A stretch of DNA of 64,000 nt from a gamma proteobacterium symbiont of Ctena orbiculata (GCA_003058525.1 QBVD01000052.1:42974-106973); one strand, 5' to 3'; counted from the first letter of the stretch, positions 1 through 10,312 are shown. A program made the numbers and translations. The notes: generated from the sequence alone by a model not told the origin.

Positions 1-91
1 CTCCTGTCACTGCGGCAGCTCCACGCTCAGAGCACCCTGTCGAAACGCCCCCACCAAAGATTTTCCCCGTATAGTTGCGTTCCTGACTTAA
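1..91 (+). other. possible 3' end of an upstream gene (undecided)
   Basis: The window begins inside unknown sequence. Two frames are open from the edge: one ends at a TAG at 72-74 with a Pro-rich tail (ending TPPPKIFPV), the other at a TAA at 89-91 with a Cys-containing tail. Either could be the end of a small exported protein that often precedes cus/czc efflux operons. Too little is visible to choose. Confidence 0.2.
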
Positions 92-139
92 GGTTGGCTT
101 TTGTTCACAAAGGTGAACTCATGCGTGGGGGGATATTCA

Positions 140-1444
140 ATGTACTCTGTTAACGCGGCGCTATTGTCGCGTAAATCATATTCTATCTCAGGTCGTTACG
201 GCGTGCTGTCTAGTGGCCGCCGGTACCTGTATGTATTGCTGTTGATGCTTTATCTAGCCGTTGGTCATACAGCGGCGAGAGCGGAATTGACTCCACTTGA
301 AGCAATGGTGGATCGCTTGCATGAACACCCCGAGGTTCGTATGAATGAGTCGATTGCAAGGAAATGGAGCAATAACTCGGATGGCGCACTGGGTTTGCCT
401 AATCCAAGCATAACGATCGGTTTGAACAATGTGCCTGCAGATGATCCCTTGAATCTCGAACGCTATTTACCCAGCAACCGCAGCCTGGAATTTAAGCAGG
501 CAATCCCCAATGGAGACGCACGGGAAGCAGTACGGCGTACACATCTTGCACGCTCGGAAGTGGCGGAATTGGAACGATTAAAAGTTCTGGCCAAGTTGAA
601 GGAAAGACTGATAACCGCGTTGGCTGAAAGGCGACGGATTGTGGAATCCAAAGGAGCATTGAGCGGACAACTGGATCTTATCAGTGAACTGGAACGTTGG
701 CTTCGCGGCGAGATGAAAGGAGGGAATTCTGTTTACGCCCGCTTTGATGAGCTAGATGTACAACGCGGACGAATCGAGGAGAGACTGGTTGCGCTAGATG
801 GCGAAGACCTTCGTTGGCAGGCCGAATTAAGAGAGCTCCTCGATACGGTTCCGGATCAGAATATATTACTCGATATCGAACCTCGAGAATGGACGGGAAA
901 CGCTTCGGAATTGCTTGCCGTTCGGGGGGCGCAACGGAAACTCGAAGTGGCACGATTCCAAGTAAACGAAAAAAAGGCTGCATTATCTCCCGATTACGCT
1001 TTGGGTATGGCTTGGCAACAACGGGAGTCAGGATCGAATTTCGACGGTCAGGATTGGCTTACGTTCAAGTTCACCGTTAGCATCCCGTTTTGGGCGGATT
1101 CCAATCAACGGCCCAGATTGATTGCCGCGGAAGAGGCGGTAACGAGTGCGACGGCTGAACGGGAACACCGATTAAGAGAGGCACGGGGAAAATATGATGA
1201 TGCCATGGCGGACTACCGTACATCGGATAACTTGTTACGAGCATTGACCAGACGCAACGGAAGGCTGAGCGAGCTTGAAGCTGCCAACAGGAGGCGTTAC
1301 GAAGCGGGTGACGGTTCACTTGAGGATGTCATTCGTCCTGCGATTCAGCGAACCGAGATTGCACTGGACAAGGCGAAACAGCGCGCAGCGCGTACCATTT
1401 CCGCTGCCAGAATCAATGCCCTATTGGTGGAGGATGGCTCATGA
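140..1444 (+). CDS. CusC/CzcC-like outer-membrane efflux protein (TolC family)
   Basis: This is the outer-membrane channel of a tripartite heavy-metal RND pump. The 434-residue protein has a hydrophobic signal segment at about residues 30-42, with likely cleavage after ARA near 48. It is then mostly long charged helices with internal duplication, as in TolC-type factors (two outer_membrane efflux repeats). I chose ATG 140 because a GGGGGGA ribosome site sits 7 bases upstream; a TTG at 101 would add 13 residues without a good site. Its stop overlaps the start of the adaptor gene (ATGA), so the two are translationally coupled. Family is clear from context and composition. The exact metal is inferred from the neighbouring Cu/Ag-type genes. 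Confidence 0.88.
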   Translation: MYSVNAALLSRKSYSISGRYGVLSSGRRYLYVLLLMLYLAVGHTAARAELTPLEAMVDRLHEHPEVRMNESIARKWSNNSDGALGLPNPSITIGLNNVPADDPLNLERYLPSNRSLEFKQAIPNGDAREAVRRTHLARSEVAELERLKVLAKLKERLITALAERRRIVESKGALSGQLDLISELERWLRGEMKGGNSVYARFDELDVQRGRIEERLVALDGEDLRWQAELRELLDTVPDQNILLDIEPREWTGNASELLAVRGAQRKLEVARFQVNEKKAALSPDYALGMAWQQRESGSNFDGQDWLTFKFTVSIPFWADSNQRPRLIAAEEAVTSATAEREHRLREARGKYDDAMADYRTSDNLLRALTRRNGRLSELEAANRRRYEAGDGSLEDVIRPAIQRTEIALDKAKQRAARTISAARINALLVEDGS

Positions 1445-3072
1445 CTCCGATTCAGTTATTGAATCCCCGCATGTTAGGGATTGTGTTGTTCCTGGTATCT
1501 TCTGTAGTGGGCGCTGGCGAAGAGGGGGACAGCGCCAAATATACTTGTCCGATGCATCCGCACTATATCGCCGACGAGATGGGGAGTTGTCCCATATGTG
1601 GTATGGACTTGGTAAAAATGACGTCTGGGCCAGAGCTGGCTGTCGAGGAAGAAGATACAGACGGTGAACGTGCCGCGATAACCATCGCACCAGAGACCAT
1701 TCAGAACATGGGGGTACGCTACGCACAACCCGAAGCCACGGTATTCGGCCGTCGTATACGTGCCTATGGCGTGGTGGCGGAGAACGAACGATTGCGTAGT
1801 GAGATATCGAGCAGGGTGGCAGGCTGGATAGAGTCGCTCGCTGTAACCGCTGTCGGTGATAAGGTAAAACGCGGTAACTTGCTATACAGATTGTTCAGTC
1901 CAGACTTGGTAGCGGCTCAACAGGACTATCTCAGCGCTCTGGAAAGACAAAGTGTAAACCGTATTCAGTCTGCAGCGATCAGGCTTGGTGCCTTGGGCGT
2001 TTCCAAGTCGTTTATCGCCACGCTGCGTAAGAAACGAAGCGTCGTGGAACAGGTACCTTTTTACGCTTCAGCCGACGGTACTTTGAGCGATTTACGGGTT
2101 AGGGAAGGAACCTATGTGCGGCCCGGGGAGACCTTGGCAGTAATTCAGGATTACTCCACGGTTTGGATTAATGCTGCTGTGGCAGAGAAGGACTTGGTGG
2201 CAATCAACAGTACGACACAAGTTCGTATCATGCTCCCCAATCTTCCAGGCCAGGTGATTGAGACCAGCGTCGATTACATTCACCCAACCGTGGATCGATC
2301 GAGCAGGACCGGTACAGTGCGTTTACAGCTGGATAACAAGGATAACCGGCTTCGGCCCGGCGCATATGCCGATGTGCTGTTCGAGGTAGGGTTGGATCGT
2401 CGATTGGCGGTACCGGATAGTGCACTGTTAATCGGTGCCGATGGCCCCTATCTGGTTGTGGCGCTTGGGAACGGTCGTTTTCAGCCACGCCAGGTACGTA
2501 CAGGACTGAGCAGTGGCGGATTTACCGAGGTGGTTGAAGGAATAGACAGGGATGAGCGTATCGTCGCCTCTGGCCAGTTTCTCATCGATTCTGAGAGTGC
2601 GCTACGAGAGTCTTTTCAGAAACTCCAGCGTCTCAAACTGGAGTTGGCCGATCTAAACCTGAGTAAGGCGCAGATGGCGATGGTGGATCATCTGGTCGAC
2701 GCTGGCCTATATCTGCACGAGGCTTTGGCTGATGGTTACGATGTCGATCCCGTGCAGTTGCAGCCTGCACTGGAGATTCGCGACTTGCTATGGCCGAAGT
2801 TCGGTAATACCCGGTTGGGGCCGGTTCTAGACAATGCTAATCATGCCATCGCTGAAGCCCAACAGGCACGAACAGAGAGTGACTTGCGGAATGCATTACA
2901 TGGTTTGGTCAGTGCTCTAAGGCCTTGGATGCTGGATGGTAGAAAAGACTATTACCACGAAAAGGGGGTGCGATTGTTCAAAGACGTAACCGATGGGCGA
3001 TTGTGGGTACAGCAGGGCGACCAGGTATTCAGCCCCTATCTCGATGGCAGCAAGGGGGCGTTGGTGCAATGA
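1441..3072 (+). CDS. cusB: CusB-like periplasmic adaptor of Cu/Ag RND efflux pump
   Basis: Membrane-fusion protein that links the inner-membrane RND pump to the outer-membrane channel. The 543-residue protein has an N-terminal signal segment (about 1-25). A heavy-metal-binding domain follows at about 34-60, with Cys36, Cys50 and Cys53 in YTCPMHP and CPICGMDL. Then come the barrel-sandwich/lipoyl, beta-barrel and membrane-proximal domains typical of CusB. A C-terminal extension of roughly 130 residues (from about 410) is helical and lies beyond the usual CusB core, resembling the DUF3347-like helical domain seen in some Cu adaptors. The start overlaps the upstream stop by 4 bases and the pump gene follows after 27 bases. 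Confidence 0.92.
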   Translation: MTPIQLLNPRMLGIVLFLVSSVVGAGEEGDSAKYTCPMHPHYIADEMGSCPICGMDLVKMTSGPELAVEEEDTDGERAAITIAPETIQNMGVRYAQPEATVFGRRIRAYGVVAENERLRSEISSRVAGWIESLAVTAVGDKVKRGNLLYRLFSPDLVAAQQDYLSALERQSVNRIQSAAIRLGALGVSKSFIATLRKKRSVVEQVPFYASADGTLSDLRVREGTYVRPGETLAVIQDYSTVWINAAVAEKDLVAINSTTQVRIMLPNLPGQVIETSVDYIHPTVDRSSRTGTVRLQLDNKDNRLRPGAYADVLFEVGLDRRLAVPDSALLIGADGPYLVVALGNGRFQPRQVRTGLSSGGFTEVVEGIDRDERIVASGQFLIDSESALRESFQKLQRLKLELADLNLSKAQMAMVDHLVDAGLYLHEALADGYDVDPVQLQPALEIRDLLWPKFGNTRLGPVLDNANHAIAEAQQARTESDLRNALHGLVSALRPWMLDGRKDYYHEKGVRLFKDVTDGRLWVQQGDQVFSPYLDGSKGALVQ

Positions 3073-3099
3073 GCAGAGATCGATTCAGAAGAAGGAATC

Positions 3100-6000
3100 A
3101 TGATGCATGATGCAAGCGATATTGTGGGAGAGGATCCCTCCCGGTCCTTTATCGCCCAAGTAATTAGCTGGTCGGTTCACAATCAGTTGATCGTGTTGAT
3201 CTTAACCACGGCCTTGGCTGTCGCGGGTATGCTTGCGATTGATCGCACACCTCTGGATGCGATTCCCGATCTCTCCGATACGCAAGTGATTATCCGCACT
3301 GATTTCGCAGGGCAGGCGCCACAGATCGTTGAAGAACTGGTGACTTATCCGCTCTCCACCACCCTGCTAGGATTGCCAAAGACAGAAGCGGTGCGTGGTT
3401 TTTCCATGTTTGGAACGAGTTTCGTCTACGTCATATTTCAGGATGGTGTTGATGACTATTGGGCACGTAGTCGGGTTGCTGAGGCTTTGGCGACGGTACA
3501 GAATGATCTTCCCGAAAACGCCACCCCTCGACTCGGTCCCGATGCCACAGGTGTGGGTTGGATCTACCAATATGCCCTCCTGGACCGAACCGGCCGCTAT
3601 GATCTGGCCGAGTTGCGCGCGCTGCAGGATTGGTTCTTGCGCTTCGAGCTGGCAACTGTTTCCGGCGTATCTGAGGTTGCCGCTGTTGGCGGATTTGTAC
3701 GCGAGTACCAAGTGCTGATTGATCCAAACAGATTGCGCGCTTATGACATCCCGTTGGTTAGGGTACGCGAGGCGGTTGAAGCCGCCAGCATGGAGGTGGG
3801 TGGCAGGGTGTTGGAACGGGCCGAGACCGAATTAATGATCCGTTCCCGAGGCTATGTATCAACCTTGGAGGATTTACAGAGGGTTGTGGTGCGGGCGCGT
3901 AACGGCACGCCTGTATTGATCACTGATGTTGCCAGAGTACTGGAGGGGCCAGAGCTCAGGCGCGGGGTTGTGGAACTGGACGGTGAAGGCGAGGTTGTCG
4001 GTGGTATCGTGGTCATGCGTTCCGGAGAAAACGCGCTGAACGTGATCAAGGCAGTGAAGGAAAAGCTCGATATTCTGCGTCGAGGTCTGCCCGAAGGTGT
4101 GGAGGTCCGAACCGTGTATGACCGGGCACCCCTGATCCGGGGTGCCGTTGATTATCTCAGCCACAAGCTGGTTGAAGAGGGAATTGTGGTTGCCCTGGTC
4201 TGCATCCTTTTCCTGTTACATGCACGCTCGGCCTTTGTCGCCATCATTACCCTACCGCTAGGTGTGCTGGGTGCGTTCACTGTGATGTCAGCACAGGGTA
4301 TTACCGCCAATATCATGTCGCTCGGTGGCATAGCGATTGCGATCGGGGCAATGGTGGATGCTTCAATCGTGATGGTGGAGAACGCCCATCGAAAGCTCAG
4401 TGACATGCCAGATTCCGTGGGTCAAAAGGCGCGTAACGCAGCTATCCTGCAATCGGCCAAGGAGGTTGGACCAGGTCTCTTTTTCAGCCTCTTGATCATC
4501 ACCGTCTCCTTTTTGCCTGTTTTTGCACTGACTGGCGAAAGTTTCCGGTTATTCTCGCCGCTGGCGTACACCAAGACCTATGCCATGGCCTTTGCATCCC
4601 TGCTTTCGGTCACCATAGTACCTATTCTCATGCTTTGGCTGATCCGAGGCAGAATACGCCGTGAGGAGGCTAACCCACTAAATCGTCTCTTTGTTGCGTT
4701 GTACAAACCTGTCCTACAGTTTTCTATGCGGGTTCGTTGGTTGACGCTGATGATCGCATTGCTGGGTATTGCCAGTCTGTGGTACCCGCTATCCAAGCTT
4801 GGCTCAGAGTTTATGCCCGCTCTCTATGAAGGAGAATTGCTCTATATGCCGACCACATTGCCGGGTGTATCTATCACCAAGGCGAAGGAGGTCTTGGCAC
4901 AGACCAACCGCTTGATTCGCTCCGTGCCCGAAGTGGAGCAGGTTTTCGGCAAGTTGGGACGGGCCGATACAGCTACGGATCCCGCACCAATATCAATGAT
5001 AGAGAGTTGGATTCGCCTCAAGCCGAGGGAACTGTGGCGGCCGGAGGTGAATATAGACGAATTGATCAAGATCCTGGATCAACAGGTGAAGTTACCCGGT
5101 TTGGTCAACAGTTGGGGTTATCCCATCAAGATCAGAATGGATATGATCTCAACGGGTATACGCACGCCAGTCGGCATAAAGATATCCGGTGCGGATCTTG
5201 AAGAGATTGGGCGTATCGCACTAGATGTGGAAGCGGTAGTCAAGGATGTGGAGGGAACCCGTAGTGTATTTGCCGATCGTGTAACCGGCGGCAAATACCT
5301 GGAAATTACACCAAATCGAGATGAATTGGCGCGGAGAAATATCGATCTTGGTGTGTTTCAGTCTATTATTCAAACCGCGCTCGGTGGGATGAAAGTGGCG
5401 GAAAGTGTGCAAGGACGGGAACGATATAACATCATTCTACGTTATGACAGGCCGTTCCGCGAATCTGTGCAGGACCTCACCGAGGTTCTTGTGCCGACAC
5501 CTGGCGGTATGCATATTCCTCTCGGTGAACTGGCCGAAATCAAGTTTACCGAAGGCCCTCCTATGATCAAGTCGGAGAATGCCAGATTAACCGGTTGGGT
5601 ATTTGTGGATATTGGTGAGCGTGATATTGGCGGTTATGTGGATGAAGCGCGTAAGCTTGTGGCTGATCAAGTTACGTTGCCTCAGGGTTACGCTGTTACC
5701 TGGTCCGGTCAATACGAACAGATGCTTGAGGCGAGAAGCAACTTGAAAATCGCGATACCCGGAGCTGTTGCCATTATCCTTGTACTCTTGATGATTCATT
5801 TTGGCCGCACCGATCGTACGGTGATGGTAATGACCGCTTTACCGTTCGGCCTGGTGGGCGGTATGTGGTCGGTGTATCTTGCGGGATACAATCTTTCGGT
5901 GGCCGTGGCGGTCGGTTTTATAGCACTTGGTGGCATCGCTGTGGAGACTGCTGTGATAATGCTGCTCTATATCGATCAGCAGGTGCGTACTCTACCACCG

Positions 6001-6297
6001 TTGGACCGGCATCAATTGTTTGCCGCCATTATGGCGGGTGCTGCTTTACGCGTTAGGCCAAAGCTTATGACCGTTTCAGTCATCATTGCCGGCTTGTTGC
6101 CAATATTTTTCACTGAGGGGCCTGGTTCTGATGTCATGCGACGAATTGCTTTGCCAATGGTGGGCGGTATGGTCAGCACTACCGTCATGACCCTTATCGT
6201 GATTCCTGTGATCTATTTAATCTGGGAGGCACGCCGGCTACCCGAGACTGTACCGACTTCTCAAAAAACCGATGAATACTCATCCAGACTGCCCTAA
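3100..6297 (+). CDS. cusA: CusA-like heavy-metal efflux RND pump (HME4, Cu/Ag type)
   Basis: Inner-membrane proton-driven RND pump, 1065 residues, the normal length for the HME group. TM4 holds the proton-relay signature GAMVDASIVMVENA (about residue 414-427), the Cu/Ag version rather than the divalent-cation CzcA one. By comparison with E. coli CusA, two methionines of the periplasmic metal triad are present: Met633 in PISMIESW and Met682 in RMDMISTG. The position corresponding to the third appears to be Ile748 (ARRNIDLG versus ARYGMTVA in E. coli). That alignment is from memory and should be checked. The gene is preceded by GAAGGA 8 bases from ATG and followed closely by cusF. Confidence 0.95.
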   Translation: MMHDASDIVGEDPSRSFIAQVISWSVHNQLIVLILTTALAVAGMLAIDRTPLDAIPDLSDTQVIIRTDFAGQAPQIVEELVTYPLSTTLLGLPKTEAVRGFSMFGTSFVYVIFQDGVDDYWARSRVAEALATVQNDLPENATPRLGPDATGVGWIYQYALLDRTGRYDLAELRALQDWFLRFELATVSGVSEVAAVGGFVREYQVLIDPNRLRAYDIPLVRVREAVEAASMEVGGRVLERAETELMIRSRGYVSTLEDLQRVVVRARNGTPVLITDVARVLEGPELRRGVVELDGEGEVVGGIVVMRSGENALNVIKAVKEKLDILRRGLPEGVEVRTVYDRAPLIRGAVDYLSHKLVEEGIVVALVCILFLLHARSAFVAIITLPLGVLGAFTVMSAQGITANIMSLGGIAIAIGAMVDASIVMVENAHRKLSDMPDSVGQKARNAAILQSAKEVGPGLFFSLLIITVSFLPVFALTGESFRLFSPLAYTKTYAMAFASLLSVTIVPILMLWLIRGRIRREEANPLNRLFVALYKPVLQFSMRVRWLTLMIALLGIASLWYPLSKLGSEFMPALYEGELLYMPTTLPGVSITKAKEVLAQTNRLIRSVPEVEQVFGKLGRADTATDPAPISMIESWIRLKPRELWRPEVNIDELIKILDQQVKLPGLVNSWGYPIKIRMDMISTGIRTPVGIKISGADLEEIGRIALDVEAVVKDVEGTRSVFADRVTGGKYLEITPNRDELARRNIDLGVFQSIIQTALGGMKVAESVQGRERYNIILRYDRPFRESVQDLTEVLVPTPGGMHIPLGELAEIKFTEGPPMIKSENARLTGWVFVDIGERDIGGYVDEARKLVADQVTLPQGYAVTWSGQYEQMLEARSNLKIAIPGAVAIILVLLMIHFGRTDRTVMVMTALPFGLVGGMWSVYLAGYNLSVAVAVGFIALGGIAVETAVIMLLYIDQQVRTLPPLDRHQLFAAIMAGAALRVRPKLMTVSVIIAGLLPIFFTEGPGSDVMRRIALPMVGGMVSTTVMTLIVIPVIYLIWEARRLPETVPTSQKTDEYSSRLP

Positions 6298-6310
6298 GAG
6301 GATTTCGAGC

Positions 6311-6664
6311 ATGAACAAAGTAATAAAATTGATCTCAATTGTGGTTGCCGGTGTGATTATCGCTGCTCCAGTTATAGGTGACAGCCACAGCGGCCATAGT
6401 ATGCATGGTCACGGTGAAATGACGAGTAGCGCTAATCATGGTATGGGGAAGGGCGTGTTACACAAAATCGATATGGAAAACAAAATCGTCAATCTGACAC
6501 ACCAACCAATTCCCGAGCTCAATTGGATGGGGATGACAATGGACTTGCCGGTTACAAGACGGGTCGACTTGTCTGGATTCAAACCAAATGACAAGGTTAA
6601 CTTTACGGTAAAAAAAGGTCGTGACAAACAGTTTCGTATTACCGTCATGGAATTGGACAAGTGA
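6311..6664 (+). CDS. cusF: CusF-like periplasmic Cu(I)/Ag(I)-binding protein
   Basis: Small periplasmic metallochaperone that hands Cu(I)/Ag(I) to the Cus pump. The 117-residue product has a signal peptide (about 1-23), a His/Met-rich linker (HSGHSMHGHGEM, 26-37) and then the CusF OB-fold. All four metal ligands of the family are visible: His64, Trp72, Met75 and Met77 in HQPIPELNWMGMTM. ATG 6311 is chosen because AGAGGA lies 8 bases upstream. It is the last gene of the cusCBAF operon. The extra His-rich stretch before the fold may be a second metal-binding segment. Confidence 0.93.
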   Translation: MNKVIKLISIVVAGVIIAAPVIGDSHSGHSMHGHGEMTSSANHGMGKGVLHKIDMENKIVNLTHQPIPELNWMGMTMDLPVTRRVDLSGFKPNDKVNFTVKKGRDKQFRITVMELDK

Positions 6665-6780
6665 ATAAAGGGCGGTGAGCAAACAACCTCAACCATAACG
6701 AAGATCTCTTTGATCTGTAAAGGGTGCTGTCACAGACAAGTTGATCTTCAAAGGCATACAATGATGGCGAGGCTGCTGTA

Positions 6781-7965
6781 TTATAAAGTGGCGGTGTTTT
6801 GTTTGGTCTCGAACAGTCTCAGGCCGGCTATCAATAATGAGCCGATTATCATGATGCCGGCGGCCAGATAGAGACCGTCACTATAGCTGCCGCTACGTTC
6901 AGCCAGCACTCCCGTAATGGCAGGAATGACGATCTGTGCAATGCCGTAGGAAATGGTCATTTTTCCCATCATTTTGGCGGGGCGGGTAGGGTAGTAGCGC
7001 CCGGCCATGGTCAGTACCAGGCTGACGATGCCGATGAAAGTTCCGCCAAACAACAACGCCCCGGCCATCGTCATGATGGGGCTATGAGCTACCACCGGTA
7101 ACAGGATGCCGACAGTCTGCAGCAGGAAGGCGATGAGCAGGGCGTTGAGATCGCCTGTTCGACGTGCCACCAGGTCCCAAAGGATACAGGCGGGCGCCGC
7201 GGCCATGCCGAGGATGAAAAAGCTCCAGGCGCCCAGCCCGTTGAGACCGGGTAATTGATCGATAATGGCTACGATAAAGGTGGCACTGACCACATAGCCC
7301 GCACCAGCACAAAAGTAAGCAGCCATGAAGAGTTGCAAAAAGCGTCGGCTGGGTGGTGTATCGACCATCACCTTACCGCTGCGTGTGACCTGGCTGGTAT
7401 CGGGAGAAGGCAGCCATGCCCACGCGGGTAAAACCATCAGGGTTCCCATCAGGCTCAGCATCAACCATTGTCCACGCCAATCGAAATGGTGACTCATCAG
7501 TTCCACCGCAATGGCGCCAAACGCAATGCCCAGGCCGACACCGCTGAAATGAATGCCCAGCTCGCTGCGATGACCGTGTCGTATGAGCCAGTTCAAAATG
7601 AGACCGGAGCCCAACAGCAGTCCCGCAGCACTGCTTAAACCTGCAACATAGCGGTAGAAGGACCAGAGCCATATGTTCTCTGTAAGTCCCATACCCAGGG
7701 TGGATACCACCGCCACGACCAGACCGATACGATAGAGACGGTCTTTGAGTACCAGATTACTGATCAGTGATGCCGTGATAGCCCCGCTCAGATAACCTAG
7801 ATAGTTGACCGCCGTTAACCAGCCTCCCTGGGAAAGTCCTAATCCGGCCTGTTCCAGCATGATCGGGAGTAGCGGTGTATAGGCAAAACGGGCAATGCCC
7901 AACATCAATATCAGGCTGATAATACCGCCAGCCAGTACTTTTAGCCGTTCAGTCTGGTTGTCCAT
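6781..7965 (-). CDS. MFS transporter, YbfB/YjiJ family
   Basis: Integral membrane protein of 394 residues with about 12 hydrophobic segments, the size and pattern of the major facilitator superfamily. The N-terminus (GIISLILMLGIARFAYTPLL) matches the YbfB/YjiJ subgroup, often annotated as putative sugar or aromatic-acid transporters. The substrate cannot be told. It stands alone on the minus strand, convergent with the cus operon, with 116 bases between the two stops and no strong terminator hairpin visible there. Confidence 0.85.
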   Translation of the reverse strand: MDNQTERLKVLAGGIISLILMLGIARFAYTPLLPIMLEQAGLGLSQGGWLTAVNYLGYLSGAITASLISNLVLKDRLYRIGLVVAVVSTLGMGLTENIWLWSFYRYVAGLSSAAGLLLGSGLILNWLIRHGHRSELGIHFSGVGLGIAFGAIAVELMSHHFDWRGQWLMLSLMGTLMVLPAWAWLPSPDTSQVTRSGKVMVDTPPSRRFLQLFMAAYFCAGAGYVVSATFIVAIIDQLPGLNGLGAWSFFILGMAAAPACILWDLVARRTGDLNALLIAFLLQTVGILLPVVAHSPIMTMAGALLFGGTFIGIVSLVLTMAGRYYPTRPAKMMGKMTISYGIAQIVIPAITGVLAERSGSYSDGLYLAAGIMIIGSLLIAGLRLFETKQNTATL

Positions 7966-8236
7966 GTGGTGAGGTTTTTAGTACATATGATCTTAATTAT
8001 ATTCATTAAGAAGAGTCGTCTGAATCTGTTGTATTCAATATAACCGTTTATCGCCCATCTGATTAATGCAACATTTCACTTAGTGTGCTTTGAAATGCAG
8101 AACCAGTCCGGGAGTATAACCAAAATATAAAAAACCTGATTAGACGTGTACTGTCCACACTGTTTTAGCGGTATTTATGTTGCAAGTTGGATCGACTTCC
8201 AAGCAAGGTGTTGATATCAGCAGATAGACACGACAT

Positions 8237-10312
8237 TTAAGCATCAGTTTCGGTCAATCTTACTATTTCTTGGATCAAGACTTTAATGTCAACAGGCTTC
8301 TGCAAATAGATATCTGCTCCTGCATGTCTACATTGCTGTTCCGCTTCTTTCGAAATGTTAGCTGTAAGTACAATGAAGGGGATTTGTTTTTTCATCTTGT
8401 GACTTTTTTTGTATTGGCGTATGACATCCAGTCCGCCGATGTGAGGCATCTGCATATCAAGAATTGCCAAATCAAACTCGGTTTCTTCAATTTTGTGCAA
8501 AGCGGACTCACCATCTTCGGCGAGTTCCACTTCAAATCCTGCTTTTGCCAGCAGTTCACTCAGAATTAATCGGTTAACAGCAGTATCCTCAGCTACAAGT
8601 ATTTTCAACTTGTTCGGATTCTGTGTCTGGTCCCAACCATCGATTCCGTGTAGATTTTTTGAGGGGTTTGTGTCCAGAAATACTGAATGAATGGCATTGT
8701 AGAGTTGACGGTGGTTCTCCAGATCGTCAATAACAGAATCGATTTCCAAGGGGATTACTGGGAGTTGAAATCTGGCAACTGTATCTATCAGGATGATATG
8801 GATCTGTCCTCCTGTTCTTTCTTCTAACTGGTTTGCCAGATGTTTCAAATTGATATCAACATACTCAGCGTCAACAAAAACAAGTGTCTGATGATTCGAG
8901 TTAGAGGTTGTATTTGATACAGCCTCAGCAAATTCATCAATTGTACTCACAGCATAATTGTTGATAGCCCATTGCTTCAGTGCTTGGCTGATCCTTTGAT
9001 GAAATTGTGTGCTGTTGGTGTACGTGATTGTAATATGTCCAGAATAGTGGTTTTCTTTTAAATTCGCTTGGATATCGAGAGGTAGGTCGAAAAAAAACCG
9101 TGTGCCCTTTCCCAATGTACTTTCCACATGAATCTCCCCGCCCATACAATTGACTAACTCTTTTGAGATTGTTGTACCCAGACCTGAGCCGCCATATTCT
9201 CTGGTAATCGAATCATCAATTTGATTGAAACGTTGGAAGATGTTTTTCAAACCCTCCTGTGAAATTCCAATACCTGTGTCTATAATATCAAACCGCAAGT
9301 TCAGCGAGGATTCAACTTTGAACAGCGGAAAGACTCTGATATCCACATAGCCCTGATGTGTAAATTTGATGGCATTGCCAATAAGGTTATTCAGTACCTG
9401 TTTGATGCGATAGGGATCTCCAATCAAGTTAAATGGTAGATCGGGCGAGATATGAGTCAGTAATTTGAGTTGTTTTTCCTGAGCAATTGGTTGAAATGAG
9501 GTGCTGACAGTTGTCAACAAGGTATGCAGGTCAAAATTCTGATATCCGATTTTAATTTTTCCGGCATCGATCTTTGACATATCAAGGATGTCATCAATTA
9601 TTGTAAGCAGATGTTTTGCGGATGAATCTATGGTTTTTATTTTTTTATCGATTCGATCTCCCAGGTTATCAGTCAATAGCAGTTGTGATATGCCGATGAT
9701 ACCTGTTAACGGAGTGCGCATGTCATGACTCATGTTAGCTAAAAATCGACCTTTTGCCTGATTGGCATCCTCCGCAGCCGCGTTTGCCTCGACAAGCTGG
9801 TTGATTATCTTGGATACAAAAATAGGTATCATAATATTGGTAATGATCAATCCGTAACCCACAATGGGGACGGATAGCCAGAAGGGTGTGGTGTTGATCA
9901 CAAAGTAAAATCCTAATGTAGAAAGGAGCATGCCCAAATAGAGATAACTTGTGCCGAAACGAGCACCGTAACCAACTGTTATCCAGACCAGAACGGTAAA
10001 TAGTGGGGCGCCGACCTCTCCCGCACTGTACATTGCAAGACAAGTCATAGAGTGGTCGCCTAACATTGTGACGATTTTCCGCACTATTGAACCATGTTTG
10101 ACGTAGATAAAAGATAGCAGAATCAGAATTGAGAAGAGCTCATACGCAAATGCTAATCTTGCTGCTGTAACATGGGAAATCAGCAGATAAATGAACACGA
10201 TAAAAGTAAAAAATACGCGAATCAGTGCTTGCTCGCATTCCTGACGTGCTTCATCATTCAATCCTTGAGTCAAATAAGAAAAACCGGGTACTTTAAATAC
10301 TTCTTGTATCAT
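8237..10312 (-). CDS. RpfC-like membrane hybrid histidine kinase without HPt
   Basis: Sensor kinase of 691 residues. The N-terminus has about five hydrophobic helices (residues 25-170) preceded by a short cytosolic stretch, the same layout as the DSF receptor RpfC. Then come HisKA with phospho-acceptor His196 in MSHDMRTP, an HATPase with NLIGNAIKFT, DTGIGIS and GGSGLGT motifs, a divergent receiver-like spacer, and a true receiver (568-691) with Asp619 in ILDMQMP and Lys672 in YLQKP. Unlike the neighbouring kinase at 11529 it has no C-terminal HPt domain, so phosphate would have to leave through another protein. It is divergent from that kinase across a 1.2-kb AT-rich gap. Function in DSF sensing is inferred from domain layout and location. 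Confidence 0.82.
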   Translation of the reverse strand: MIQEVFKVPGFSYLTQGLNDEARQECEQALIRVFFTFIVFIYLLISHVTAARLAFAYELFSILILLSFIYVKHGSIVRKIVTMLGDHSMTCLAMYSAGEVGAPLFTVLVWITVGYGARFGTSYLYLGMLLSTLGFYFVINTTPFWLSVPIVGYGLIITNIMIPIFVSKIINQLVEANAAAEDANQAKGRFLANMSHDMRTPLTGIIGISQLLLTDNLGDRIDKKIKTIDSSAKHLLTIIDDILDMSKIDAGKIKIGYQNFDLHTLLTTVSTSFQPIAQEKQLKLLTHISPDLPFNLIGDPYRIKQVLNNLIGNAIKFTHQGYVDIRVFPLFKVESSLNLRFDIIDTGIGISQEGLKNIFQRFNQIDDSITREYGGSGLGTTISKELVNCMGGEIHVESTLGKGTRFFFDLPLDIQANLKENHYSGHITITYTNSTQFHQRISQALKQWAINNYAVSTIDEFAEAVSNTTSNSNHQTLVFVDAEYVDINLKHLANQLEERTGGQIHIILIDTVARFQLPVIPLEIDSVIDDLENHRQLYNAIHSVFLDTNPSKNLHGIDGWDQTQNPNKLKILVAEDTAVNRLILSELLAKAGFEVELAEDGESALHKIEETEFDLAILDMQMPHIGGLDVIRQYKKSHKMKKQIPFIVLTANISKEAEQQCRHAGADIYLQKPVDIKVLIQEIVRLTETDA

